Shown here one piece after another: positions 9,541-18,014 of a stretch of DNA of 64,000 nucleotides. Below the pieces are notes generated by a model. The model was not told the DNA's origin, searched no databases, and saw only the letters and a program-made list of their open reading frames with translations. Source of the DNA: CALFVT01 sp039989855 (GTDB taxonomy: Bacteria; Pseudomonadota; Alphaproteobacteria; Caulobacterales; Maricaulaceae); NCBI GenBank assembly GCA_039989855.1, contig JBDXGZ010000024.1, positions 70,118 through 134,117 of the forward strand, written 5' to 3'. The position numbers and the translations under genes were made by a program. Numbering within the stretch: position 1 is the first letter of the stretch; each line of letters starts with the position of its first letter.

Positions 9541-11271
9541 TTATCCGAGACCTGTAAATAAGAGTCTTTGTTTGACATCTAGCCCTTTGGGATTGTCAAG
9601 TTTTAGCGACGTCCCTTTTTTCTTAATATCGAATTTCGCGGTTTCATAGGCTCGGTAATTTGTCGTCTCAACTGTATCGACAGCCATGAAACGTACTTGC
9701 CCCTTTGTCGGGGTAAGTGTTAGGTCCATATAGCCGCTATTTTCGGCATTATAATAGGCTACGTCTGGATTGGAACGGGTCATAAGCAGGGCATATTCTT
9801 TAACGGCATCGCCCATAAAAGCTTCTAGCGTTTCTGATGAGACTGAACTTGTGCCTAATTCTACCCCCATTTTTGTCCCGTTATCACGGGTGAGGTCATT
9901 GGCCCAATATTCATGGGCATCACCTGTTAAGACCAACAAATCGTTTATACCCGCTGCGTCAAGGCTCTCAAATAAGGATTCTCGGGCCACGGCGTAACCG
10001 TCCCAACTATCAGGGTAAACAGGTAAACGATGTTTTGATAGTTCAACAAATTGCCGGATGGGCGGCCATTGTTTTTCAATCTCAGATATAACCTCTTCAG
10101 AAACATAAGGGGTTAGGTCCGGCGTTGTTAGACGCGCCATAACGACTTGATTGCCAATTACGCGCCACGTTTCACCTGCGGTCTTTGAGTCGGACAAGGC
10201 ACGAAGAACTTCGCTTTCTTGTTGTGCCCCTAACATATGCCGCGATGGATCATTTAGAATTTCAGATTTAAAGGTTTCAATGCCTTCTGGAGTCTTGAAA
10301 AGGTCAAAGTGTTCTTCAATTATAACAGGTTCACCGCGTGCGAATAGACGTGTCTCCCAGACGAAAAGGCGCATCAAGTCGCCCCATTTATAGTCTCTGT
10401 AAAAGGCAGATAAAGCGCGACCTGTCTCTGGCGGACGGACGGGCATCCATTCGAAATAAGCCCTCAGAGCCGCTTGCTTTCGGTCGGCCCAATCGCCTTC
10501 GCTTTCTTGGTGGTTTTCCGCGCCGTCTTTCCAACTATCATTGCTGCTCTCATGATCATCCCAAATTGGGATCATTGGCATGTTAGCCGTAGTCGCTTGT
10601 AGATTGGGATCAGAGCGGTACTGTGCATGGCGAATACGGTAGTCCTCAAGGGTTAAAACTTCATGTGGCGGCTGATGTAGCCGCCCCGCCTTGGTCATCG
10701 CATCATTAGCTTTATCAACGCCGTATTCATAAAAATAATCGCCAAGGTGAATCAAGGCGTCAAAATCTCCGCTGCGGGAGATATGGTCATAGACGTTAAA
10801 ATAGCCCTGTTGCCAATTGGCGCAGGAAACAACCGCAAACCGTAATTTATCGACGGCTCCAACGGGGAGTGTTCGCGTGCGGCCAATAGGGGAGAGGGCG
10901 CCTTCAGATTTAAATTGATAAAAATAGACCTGCCCCGCTTCCAGATCTTTAGGTATGGCTTTAAACGTCCAATCTTTCGCGCGGGTAGCAGTGTCTTGTC
11001 CGCGCATGACAGGGTCACGCATGTCGGGGGTGAGTGAAATTTGCCACTCAACAGGGACGGAATTTTGGCGGGGGTCGATGGGTGAAATATGGGTCCACAG
11101 AACGACAGACGTTGTATGGGGGTCACCGCTTGCAATCCCGAGCTTAAAAACACCGCTCGGAAGCTCAGTTTTAGAACTATAGGCTTTTCCCGGCTTAGCA
11201 GGCGCACAAGCCGCAACACTCGCCGCCGCTGAGGCTGTCAGGATATTGCGGCGTGTGATATTCTTTTTCAT
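9541..11271 (-). CDS. PhoD-family alkaline phosphatase, Tat-exported
   Basis: Protein of 576 residues. The N-terminus is a Tat signal with the twin arginine in ITRRNILTAS, followed by VAAC, a possible lipobox. After a beta-sandwich domain (GIASGDP, VVLWTHISP), the metal-binding motifs of PhoD phosphodiesterases/phosphatases appear: HLGDYFYEYG, PIWDDHESSND and LTGDAHEYWAND. The enzyme should release phosphate from organic phosphomonoesters or diesters outside the inner membrane, using Ca/Fe. The gene ends 25 bases from the convergent desaturase-family gene and starts 45 bases after the phosphomutase gene on the same strand. I saw no Pho box. Confidence 0.9.
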   Translation of the reverse strand: MKKNITRRNILTASAAASVAACAPAKPGKAYSSKTELPSGVFKLGIASGDPHTTSVVLWTHISPIDPRQNSVPVEWQISLTPDMRDPVMRGQDTATRAKDWTFKAIPKDLEAGQVYFYQFKSEGALSPIGRTRTLPVGAVDKLRFAVVSCANWQQGYFNVYDHISRSGDFDALIHLGDYFYEYGVDKANDAMTKAGRLHQPPHEVLTLEDYRIRHAQYRSDPNLQATTANMPMIPIWDDHESSNDSWKDGAENHQESEGDWADRKQAALRAYFEWMPVRPPETGRALSAFYRDYKWGDLMRLFVWETRLFARGEPVIIEEHFDLFKTPEGIETFKSEILNDPSRHMLGAQQESEVLRALSDSKTAGETWRVIGNQVVMARLTTPDLTPYVSEEVISEIEKQWPPIRQFVELSKHRLPVYPDSWDGYAVARESLFESLDAAGINDLLVLTGDAHEYWANDLTRDNGTKMGVELGTSSVSSETLEAFMGDAVKEYALLMTRSNPDVAYYNAENSGYMDLTLTPTKGQVRFMAVDTVETTNYRAYETAKFDIKKKGTSLKLDNPKGLDVKQRLLFTGLG

Positions 11272-11315
11272 TCAGCCTTAAACCAAAGTTTAAGACAAAT
11301 TGAAAGGAAGAGTTT

Positions 11316-12836
11316 TTATATTTTTTGATCAAATTCGCCGATTTCAGAATAGGTCGCGAGGCGTTTTTCGATATCACGGAACATGGCAACCTTGTTTTCG
11401 TCGGACGTAGGGCTTTCAACCACAACCACAAGGTTAGGTGTGTTAGAACTCGCCCGTACAAGGCCCCATGTGCCGTCTTCTAAGACGACGCGTACACCAT
11501 TGACGGTGATAAGTTCGCGCACTTTTTGGCCGCAAATCATCTCGCCGCGTTCTGTCCGCTTTTCATAATCTTTGACGATACGGTCAATAACGCCGTATTT
11601 TTCTTCATCGGCGCAATAAGGACTCATGGTTGGGCTACCCCATGTTTTTGGCAAAGCCCGACGTAAGTCCGCCATAGATTTACCCGGATTGCGGTCAAGC
11701 ATCTGCAAGATCGCTATGGCTGAGACGATCCCGTCATCATATCCGCGTCCAATGGGTGAATTAAAGAAATAGTGACCTGACTTCTCAAAACCGACGAGGG
11801 CATTTAGCTCCTTACTGCGGCGTTTGATATAGCTATGACCGGTTTTCCAATAGTCTGTTTTCGCGCCGTTCGAGATCAAGACAGGGTCGGTCATAAACAG
11901 GCCTGTCGATTTAACGTCAGCAACAAATTGCGCGTTGGGGTAAAGCTCTGAGAGGTCACGGGCGAGCATGACGCCAACTTTATCAGCAAAAATCTCTTCA
12001 CCTTCATTATCAACAACACCGCAGCGGTCGCCGTCACCATCAAAACCGAGGGCGATATCTGCGTCGTGTTCCAGCACCGCGTCGCGCATAGCGTGAAGCA
12101 TTTTCATGTCTTCAGGGTTTGGGTTATAAGCGGGGAAGCTATGATCGAGATTACAATTGATCGGGATCACGTCGACACCGATTTTGTGAAGCACATCAGG
12201 GGCAAAAGCGCCCGCCGTTCCGTTCCCGCAAGCCACAACCGCTTTAATACGGTTTTTAAGCTTCACGCCTTTACAGAGATCATCAATATAAAGGTTGCGC
12301 AAACCGTCAACAAATTGATAGCCGCCGCCAGAGCGCGAAACGCTTTGACCCTTAAGTGTGATTTCTTTGAGGCGAGACATTTCATCTGGGCCGAAAGTCA
12401 GCGGAGCTTCAATGCCCATCTTCACACCTGTCCAGCCGTTGTTGTTGTGGCTGGCGGTGACCATTGCTACGCAGGGGCAATCTAGCGCGAATTGCGCGAA
12501 GTAAGCGACAGGCGACAGGGCTAAACCAATATCTAAAACTTCTATACCTGCATTCATCAGGCCGACAATCAAGGCTTGCTTGATTGAGAGGGAGTAGTGG
12601 CGATAATCATGACCAACGGCTATTTTTGGCAGAACGCCGCGTTCATGGATTAGTGTGCCTAAGGCTTCACCGAGCGCTTGAATGCCATAGAGGTTGATCT
12701 CTGGGTCTTTTTCGTGACCGGGAATGCCAAACCACCAACGGGCGTCATATTCACGAAACCCTGTTGGTTTTACTAGAGCGCAGTTTTCAAATTCCAATGT
12801 ATTAGGCGCGATCGACGCTTTCGGTTTAAAACTCAT
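11316..12836 (-). CDS. Phosphomannomutase/phosphoglucomutase
   Basis: Alpha-D-phosphohexomutase of 506 residues. The phosphoserine loop is TASHNNNGWTG (about 130-140), the magnesium site is GFDGDGDRCG (about 264-273), the sugar-binding segment is GFEKSGHYFF (about 345) and the phosphate-binding C-terminal domain has VRASSNTPNLVV (RxSxNxP). It interconverts mannose-6-P/mannose-1-P or glucose-6-P/glucose-1-P, feeding GDP-mannose or GalU. At about 500 residues it is slightly longer than the 460-residue classical enzymes. Confidence 0.92.
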   Translation of the reverse strand: MSFKPKASIAPNTLEFENCALVKPTGFREYDARWWFGIPGHEKDPEINLYGIQALGEALGTLIHERGVLPKIAVGHDYRHYSLSIKQALIVGLMNAGIEVLDIGLALSPVAYFAQFALDCPCVAMVTASHNNNGWTGVKMGIEAPLTFGPDEMSRLKEITLKGQSVSRSGGGYQFVDGLRNLYIDDLCKGVKLKNRIKAVVACGNGTAGAFAPDVLHKIGVDVIPINCNLDHSFPAYNPNPEDMKMLHAMRDAVLEHDADIALGFDGDGDRCGVVDNEGEEIFADKVGVMLARDLSELYPNAQFVADVKSTGLFMTDPVLISNGAKTDYWKTGHSYIKRRSKELNALVGFEKSGHYFFNSPIGRGYDDGIVSAIAILQMLDRNPGKSMADLRRALPKTWGSPTMSPYCADEEKYGVIDRIVKDYEKRTERGEMICGQKVRELITVNGVRVVLEDGTWGLVRASSNTPNLVVVVESPTSDENKVAMFRDIEKRLATYSEIGEFDQKI

Positions 12837-12958
12837 GATATTTCCCCACTTAAATATTAAAGTTGCGGCATTTCCTATCTGTTCTCACCTGAAAGGTCTA
12901 GGCATTAAAACACATTCAAGATTATAAAAATAAGCACGTTGAAGTTAAGCTAGTTTAC

Positions 12959-13927
12959 CTAAGATTTCGCATTTTTATCATGTGTAGGATTGCTGATATA
13001 GAGGCCGTGATGCAGATCACGGCGCAGTACAGTTAGTGGCGACCATGCGAGCTGCTTTAAGATGTCTCGGGAAGAGGCTTTTTTATAGCTTTTGATGTCC
13101 GCGCGGCTTTTAAGGATCGGCCTCAATCCAACAAAGCCGTGGGCGACTCCTTTCAGTGTGGGCCTAAACCGTTTGATACGGATAAACGACCACATCAACA
13201 CAGCAAGGTTAAGCGCAATATGAGCAGGGGCGAGAATAATTAAAAGCGGCAAGGGCATGTTTTTAAAAAATGTCCAAATGCGGTTGCGCGTGCCGTAATA
13301 GACGGCAAAATCAGAGGCTCGGCCCGAAATGCCTGAGCTGACATGATCAACAATAGCGTTGGATGTTTGAATGCAACGCCCCCCCGCAAGCCGTAGACGA
13401 AAGCCAATATCGACATCTTCATGATAGCAGAAAAACCGCTCATCAAACCCGCCTACGGTGTGAAACATCCCTGCCTTATATAGTGCTGCTGCGCCGCAGG
13501 GGGCAAAGACTTCATATGTACCAAGAGGTTCAGATTCTTTATGACCAAATTTGGCACGCCACGCGAGGCCGCTGGCGTGGTAGCAATCTCCAGCCCCGTC
13601 GAGAATATCTGGCTCTAAGGCCATGCGTTGCAAACAGCCGACCATAGCTACATTTGGATGCTCTGTGACGGCAATCATTTGCTCCAACCAATCAGGCGCG
13701 GCAAAGGCATCGGGATTTAACAAGGCAATCCAGTCTCCACGTGCAAGCTTGGCCGCGTGATTATTTCCCGCCGCAAAGCCTGTATTGGTCGGCTGTTCAA
13801 TCACAGTAAACCGCTCATCTGGAATTTTCAGGGCCTTTATCGATTCATCCTCAGAGGCATTATCGACAATGAAGCATTCAAAATCAGTAAAGCTCTGCGC
13901 GGCAACACTGTCGACAGAGCGTTGCAA
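12959..13927 (-). CDS. Family 2 glycosyltransferase; start unclear, frame extends to 14002
   Basis: GT-A fold family 2 glycosyltransferase. Seen: nucleotide-sugar motif ALLNPDAF (DXD region about 70), FDERFFCYHEDVDIGFR (GT2 ED motif), and a C-terminal hydrophobic stretch. The given start is a TTG after which the protein would lack its first beta-strand. The frame stays open upstream to 14002 and encodes the missing piece (SVIIVNYNGGDWLQRSVDS), yet contains no ATG, GTG or TTG. An ATG in another frame at 14012 reads MRVNSEVSIYHPL and then stops. So either a rare start codon or a one-base frameshift/sequence error sits near 13970. It lies 26 bases after the VOC gene and may be on its transcript. 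Confidence 0.8.
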   Translation of the reverse strand: MQRSVDSVAAQSFTDFECFIVDNASEDESIKALKIPDERFTVIEQPTNTGFAAGNNHAAKLARGDWIALLNPDAFAAPDWLEQMIAVTEHPNVAMVGCLQRMALEPDILDGAGDCYHASGLAWRAKFGHKESEPLGTYEVFAPCGAAALYKAGMFHTVGGFDERFFCYHEDVDIGFRLRLAGGRCIQTSNAIVDHVSSGISGRASDFAVYYGTRNRIWTFFKNMPLPLLIILAPAHIALNLAVLMWSFIRIKRFRPTLKGVAHGFVGLRPILKSRADIKSYKKASSRDILKQLAWSPLTVLRRDLHHGLYISNPTHDKNAKS

Positions 13928-14038
13928 CCAGTCTCCGCCATTATAATTGACAATGATGACCGATATGTGCGGTGAGTGGGTGATAAATTGAAACCTCGCT
14001 ATTCACGCGCATGCTCTTAGTCTTATTTAATGTGAAAC

Positions 14039-14425
14039 TCAATCATAGCTTACAATTTCAAATTCAATGCCGTCGGCGTCTTTAATGTAAAATGAGTGTT
14101 GGTCGTCGAGATAATGACAGTCGTTAAAGGGCGTGAGGCCAAGAGCCTCGGCTTTGGCTTTAAATTGCGCGAGGTCTTTCACAATGATCGCGATATGGTT
14201 GAGCTTTCCAATCACCGTGTGGTCACTCATTGTATCGGCTTGCGGCGCGGCGGGAGTGTAGAGGGCGATATATTGCGTATCTGTCCCCACATGCACCGTG
14301 TAGCCTGCATCCATAGCGGGGCCTTCCCACCGTATGTGCCAGTCAAAAAGCTTGCAATATAGGGCGGCTGTCGCTTTCGCATTGTTCACGGTGATGTTGA
14401 GATGTTCGAGTACAATATGTGTCAT
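14039..14425 (-). CDS. VOC-superfamily protein (glyoxalase/dioxygenase fold), SoxR-box controlled
   Basis: Protein of 128 residues with two beta-alpha-beta-beta-beta modules of the vicinal oxygen chelate fold: LEHLNITVNN (residues 6-15) and KLNHIAIIVKDL (about 72-83), ending in DADGIEFEIVSYD. His8, His75 and a late Glu are possible metal ligands. Members include glyoxalase I, fosfomycin/bleomycin resistance proteins and dioxygenases; the reaction here is unknown. A promoter with a SoxR box faces this gene, so I infer redox-stress induction by the divergent SoxR. Confidence 0.85.
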   Translation of the reverse strand: MTHIVLEHLNITVNNAKATAALYCKLFDWHIRWEGPAMDAGYTVHVGTDTQYIALYTPAAPQADTMSDHTVIGKLNHIAIIVKDLAQFKAKAEALGLTPFNDCHYLDDQHSFYIKDADGIEFEIVSYD

Positions 14426-14543
14426 GTTTATCCTTTCAACATTTACGGCGGAAGAGAGGTGGCGCGTATGGGCTGCGCCCCAAGTCGGTGCGGCTCGTCA
14501 CACAAGACACGCGTTTGTAGGGTCCTATCCGCTTGACACAGCC

Positions 14544-14574
14544 TGTCTAATTCCTCAACTTAACTTGAGGTCAA
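14544..14574 (-). promoter_or_regulatory. SoxR-box promoter for the VOC gene
   Basis: The 18-base palindrome CCTCAACTTAACTTGAGG (14553-14570) differs at one base from the enterobacterial SoxR operator CCTCAAGTTAACTTGAGG. Read on the minus strand it lies between -35 TTGACC (14574-14569) and -10 TAGACA (14549-14544) with a 19-base spacer, the over-long spacing used by MerR-type activators. The soxR gene starts about 60 bases to the right. Predicted: oxidised SoxR distorts the DNA and switches on the leftward VOC gene. Confidence 0.88.
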
Positions 14575-14634
14575 GCTATTTTTTGCAGATTTAAACAAGC
14601 TGTGAAAATAGCGATATGCAAAGGTGAGACGTTT

Positions 14635-15075
14635 ATGGCACAGCAAAACTTATCCATCGGAACTGTCGCTGCACGGACTGGCTTGTCGGTCTCGGCTATC
14701 CGTTTTTATGAAGAGCGCGGGCTTGTTACGCCGGGGCGTAATATGGGCGGGCAGCGCCGCTTTCAAGCGTCTGATATTCGCAGACTGTCATTTATACTGA
14801 TCGCACAGCAGCTTGGCTTCTCCATTGATGAGATTGCAGCCCGCCTCGCGTCTTTGCCCGAGGGCCGGACACCGACACAGAAAGACTGGACGCGGATGAG
14901 CGAGAGCTTTCGCGAGACACTAGATCAGCGTATTCGGCAATTAACCCGTCTGCGCGACCGCTTAGACGGCTGTATTGGCTGTGGATGTTTGTCGCTCGAA
15001 AAATGCGGACTTTATAATAAAGATGACCGTGCCAAACAGCGCGGGGCAGGGCCACGCTTTGTGATTGACGATTAA
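14635..15075 (+). CDS. soxR: Redox-sensitive transcriptional activator SoxR
   Basis: MerR-family regulator of 146 residues from the ATG at 14635, chosen because AAGGTGAG lies 8 bases upstream; an in-frame ATG 33 bases earlier lacks this. The winged helix-turn-helix is at residues 6-45 (SIGTVAARTGLSVSAIRFYE), followed by a dimerisation helix. Cysteines 113, 116, 118 and 124 form CIGCGCLSLEKC, the SoxR [2Fe-2S] signature CX2CXCX5C. Oxidation of the cluster by redox-cycling compounds activates the protein. A SoxR box lies just upstream facing the VOC gene. Confidence 0.96.
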   Translation: MAQQNLSIGTVAARTGLSVSAIRFYEERGLVTPGRNMGGQRRFQASDIRRLSFILIAQQLGFSIDEIAARLASLPEGRTPTQKDWTRMSESFRETLDQRIRQLTRLRDRLDGCIGCGCLSLEKCGLYNKDDRAKQRGAGPRFVIDD

Positions 15076-15118
15076 TTTACCTAAATTATATAAAAAAATT
15101 CTTATATCTTTATTGACT

Positions 15119-15255
15119 TGCCTCGTGCTGCTGTTTAGAGGCAGGGTCGTAAGGGCTTTCTCTGTGCGTGATCGGCACGTCTGGTTTGAGAGACCCGTTT
15201 GATATTTAAATTATTGCGGCCACAAGAGCCCAAAATATATGCGTAAGGACGTCCT
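15119..15255 (+). promoter_or_regulatory. Candidate structured leader upstream of ahcY
   Basis: The 180 bases before ahcY can form two adjacent hairpins: TGCCTC (15119-15124) with GAGGCA (15138-15143), then GGGTC (15144-15148) with GACCC (15192-15196) enclosing a small GTGC/GCAC hairpin (15164-15178). Genes of the SAM cycle are often riboswitch-controlled, but I do not recognise the conserved cores of SAM-II, SAH or SAM/SAH riboswitches. A TTGACT at 15113-15118 could be a -35 box without a good -10. This is suggestive structure only. Confidence 0.3.
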
Positions 15256-16659
15256 ATGAATGATTATGTTGTAAAAGATATTAGTTTGGCCGAATTTGGC
15301 CGTAAAGAGCTTGATATTGCTGAAACGGAAATGCCGGGACTTATGTCACTTCGTGAAGAGTTCGGCGCAAGCCAACCGCTTGCAGGGTCCCGTATTGTTG
15401 GGTCACTTCACATGACGATCCAAACGGCTGTTTTGATTGAAACATTAACGGCTCTTGGCGCGGATGTGCGCTGGGCGTCATGTAATATTTTCTCAACGCA
15501 AGATCACGCTGCGGCGGCGATTGCTGCGGCGGGTGTGCCTGTCTTTGCCATCAAAGGTCAGACCCTAGAAGAGCATTGGGATTATCTTGATAAATCATTC
15601 TTGTTCCCAGAAGGCCCGAACATCATCCTTGATGACGGCGGCGACGCAACGCTTTACATCCTCTTGGGTGCGCGTGTTGAAAACGGCGAGCCTGAGCTAG
15701 TTGAAGGTGAGCCAAGCTCAGAAGAAGAAGAGGCTATTTTTGCCCAAATCAAAAAGCGTATGGCGGCCAGCCCCGGTTGGTTCACGAAAATGCGTGACCA
15801 GATTGTAGGCGTTTCAGAAGAAACAACAACGGGCGTTCACCGTCTTTATGAACTTGTGGAAAAAGGCCTATTGCCATTCCCTGCGATTAACGTGAACGAC
15901 TCTGTCACTAAGTCCAAGTTCGATAATAAATATGGTTGTAAGGAATCGCTCGTTGACGGTATTCGCCGCGCAACAGATACAATGATGGCAGGTAAAACGG
16001 CTGTTGTTCTCGGTTACGGCGATGTGGGTAAAGGCTCTGCGGCCTCTCTTCGCGGTGCGGGTGCACGTGTTAAGGTCACAGAAGTTGACCCGATTTGCGC
16101 TCTTCAAGCGGCGATGGACGGTTTTGAGGTCACAACCCTTGAGGACACTGTTGCAGATGCGGATATTTTCGTCACCACTACGGGTAATAAGGACGTCATC
16201 CGCCTCGAGCATATGCGCGAGATGAAAGATATGGCGATTGTCGGAAATATCGGTCATTTTGATAATGAAATCCAAGTCGCTGCTCTGAATAATCTTCAGT
16301 GGACGAACATCAAAGACCAAGTGGATATGATAACCTTCCCCAAGGGAAACCGTATGATACTTCTATCTCAAGGGCGTCTCTTGAATCTTGGCAATGCGAC
16401 AGGTCATCCATCATTTGTGATGTCAGCCTCTTTCACCAATCAAGTGCTTGCGCAAATAGAGCTTTGGGACGATTCGAAAGCGAAAACGAAGAAGTATGAG
16501 AACAAAGTCTATATGCTTCCGAAACACCTCGACGAAAAAGTCGCGCGTTTACATCTTGAAAAAATCGGCGTGAAGCTAACGGAAATGACCAAAGAGCAAG
16601 CGGACTATATTGGTGTTAACCAAGACGGCCCGTATAAGCCTGAGCATTACCGCTACTAA
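15256..16659 (+). CDS. ahcY: Adenosylhomocysteinase
   Basis: Protein of 467 residues, the length of proteobacterial S-adenosylhomocysteine hydrolase with its usual insertion at about 150-180. It splits SAH into adenosine and homocysteine, removing the inhibitor of methyltransferases. Seen: start region KDISLAEFGRKELDIAE, substrate segment SCNIFSTQDHAAAAI, NAD-binding GYGDVGKG (about 252-259), and C-terminal GPYKPEHYRY with the conserved Lys/Tyr that contact the partner subunit's NAD. RBS AAGGAC precedes the ATG. metK follows on the same strand after 97 bases. Confidence 0.97.
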   Translation: MNDYVVKDISLAEFGRKELDIAETEMPGLMSLREEFGASQPLAGSRIVGSLHMTIQTAVLIETLTALGADVRWASCNIFSTQDHAAAAIAAAGVPVFAIKGQTLEEHWDYLDKSFLFPEGPNIILDDGGDATLYILLGARVENGEPELVEGEPSSEEEEAIFAQIKKRMAASPGWFTKMRDQIVGVSEETTTGVHRLYELVEKGLLPFPAINVNDSVTKSKFDNKYGCKESLVDGIRRATDTMMAGKTAVVLGYGDVGKGSAASLRGAGARVKVTEVDPICALQAAMDGFEVTTLEDTVADADIFVTTTGNKDVIRLEHMREMKDMAIVGNIGHFDNEIQVAALNNLQWTNIKDQVDMITFPKGNRMILLSQGRLLNLGNATGHPSFVMSASFTNQVLAQIELWDDSKAKTKKYENKVYMLPKHLDEKVARLHLEKIGVKLTEMTKEQADYIGVNQDGPYKPEHYRY

Positions 16660-16673
16660 AGTCACTCATATTT

Positions 16674-16693
16674 CGGTGCGTCTCGGCGCACCG
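16674..16693 (+). other. Hairpin between ahcY and metK
   Basis: GGTGCG (16676-16681) and CGCACC (16688-16693) form a 6-base stem with loop TCTCGG, 17 bases after the ahcY stop. Only GTTTG follows, not a T-tract, so it is a poor intrinsic terminator. It may stabilise the ahcY mRNA or weakly attenuate read-through to metK. Confidence 0.4.
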
Positions 16694-16756
16694 TTTGATC
16701 TCTAATAAAAACAATAAAAAAAAGCGAAGAGCCTTAAAATCTACGAAAGGTGCAAC

Positions 16757-17950
16757 ATGGCACGTCAAACTTATTACTTTACCTCTGAATCCGTTTCCGA
16801 GGGCCATCCCGATAAAGTCTCTGACCGTATTTCGGATGAAATCGTTGATCTTTATTTCCGTAAGTCCGTCGCGGCAGGCATGTCCCCGTGGGACGTTCGT
16901 GTTGCGGCTGAAACGCTGACGACGACTAATAAAGTCGTTATCGCAGGCGAAACACGCGGCAAAGATGTCTCGAAAGACGAGATTGAAGCTGTCGCCCGTG
17001 CCGCGATTAAAGACATTGGCTATGAGCAATCAGGCTTCCATCACGCGCACGCTGATGTAGATGTGCTGCTTCACGCGCAATCTGTTGATATTGCGGCAGG
17101 CGTCGACGAAGGTACAGGCCTTCACGCGGCGCAAGGCGCAGGCGACCAAGGCATTATGTTTGGTTACGCCAGTAATGAAGTCGAAGGCGCTTTAATGCCG
17201 GCTCCGATTTACTATTCGCATAAAATTCTCGAACGTCTGGCCGAAGTCCGTCATTCAGGCGAGGAAAAAGGCCTCGAGCCTGACGCGAAGTCGCAAGTCT
17301 CTGTGCGTTATGAAAACGGCAAGCCTGTCGGAGCGTCCGCCATTGTTGTTTCAACGCAACATAAGGATGGCCTCAGCTCTTCTGATGTGTCCGACATTGT
17401 TATGCCTTATATTGAAGAGGTTCTTCCAGAAGGGTGGATCACTAAGGACACGGTCTTCCACATTAACCCAACGGGTAAGTTCGTCATTGGCGGCCCTGAC
17501 GGGGATGCGGGTCTGACGGGACGTAAGATCATTGTTGATACTTACGGCGGCATGGCGCCTCACGGCGGCGGCGCGTTCTCTGGTAAAGATCCGACGAAGG
17601 TTGACCGCTCTGCGGCTTATGCCTCGCGTTACCTTGCGAAAAATATTGTGGCGTCTGGCTTGGTTGATTGGGCCAATATCCAACTGTCCTACGCCATTGG
17701 TGTGGCCGAGCCGACATCGATTTACGTGGAACTTGACGGGAAGCACGCCGCTCTTGCAGCGCGTCTCGAAGAGGTTTTGCCAAAGCTGATGAACCTTACG
17801 CCTTACGGCATTCGCTCTCATTTGAATTTGAACCAGCCGATTTACGCACGCACAGCGGCTTACGGTCACTTTGGCCGTACACCTGACGCGGACGGCGGCT
17901 TCTCTTGGGAAGACCTAACGCTCGTAGACGCGATTAAAGCGGCGGTTTAA
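16757..17950 (+). CDS. metK: S-adenosylmethionine synthase
   Basis: Protein of 397 residues, full length for MetK, which makes SAM from methionine and ATP. Signatures: SESVSEGHPDKVSDRISDE (residues 9-27), GAGDQGIMFGYA (about 131-142), and the phosphate-binding loop GGGAFSGKDPTKVDRSAAY (about 270-288). RBS GAAAGG lies a few bases before the ATG. With ahcY upstream, it forms a methyl-cycle pair that makes SAM and removes SAH. A strong terminator follows. Confidence 0.97.
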   Translation: MARQTYYFTSESVSEGHPDKVSDRISDEIVDLYFRKSVAAGMSPWDVRVAAETLTTTNKVVIAGETRGKDVSKDEIEAVARAAIKDIGYEQSGFHHAHADVDVLLHAQSVDIAAGVDEGTGLHAAQGAGDQGIMFGYASNEVEGALMPAPIYYSHKILERLAEVRHSGEEKGLEPDAKSQVSVRYENGKPVGASAIVVSTQHKDGLSSSDVSDIVMPYIEEVLPEGWITKDTVFHINPTGKFVIGGPDGDAGLTGRKIIVDTYGGMAPHGGGAFSGKDPTKVDRSAAYASRYLAKNIVASGLVDWANIQLSYAIGVAEPTSIYVELDGKHAALAARLEEVLPKLMNLTPYGIRSHLNLNQPIYARTAAYGHFGRTPDADGGFSWEDLTLVDAIKAAV

Positions 17951-17970
17951 ACCCCAATACATAATGAATT

Positions 17971-17997
17971 AAAGGCCGCTTTTAAGCGGCCTTTTTT
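17971..17997 (+). terminator. Intrinsic terminator of metK
   Basis: AAAGGCCGC (17971-17979) pairs with GCGGCCTTT (17986-17994) around loop TTTTAA, followed by more T (to 17997). A classical rho-independent terminator ending the ahcY-metK unit. Confidence 0.9.
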
Positions 17998-18014
17998 GTG
18001 GGGTGGAGGTCAAA

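Noticed and set aside
14602..14634. Longer start for SoxR (MKIAICKGETF)
   Set aside because: The ATG at 14635 has AAGGTGAG at proper distance and matches the family start.
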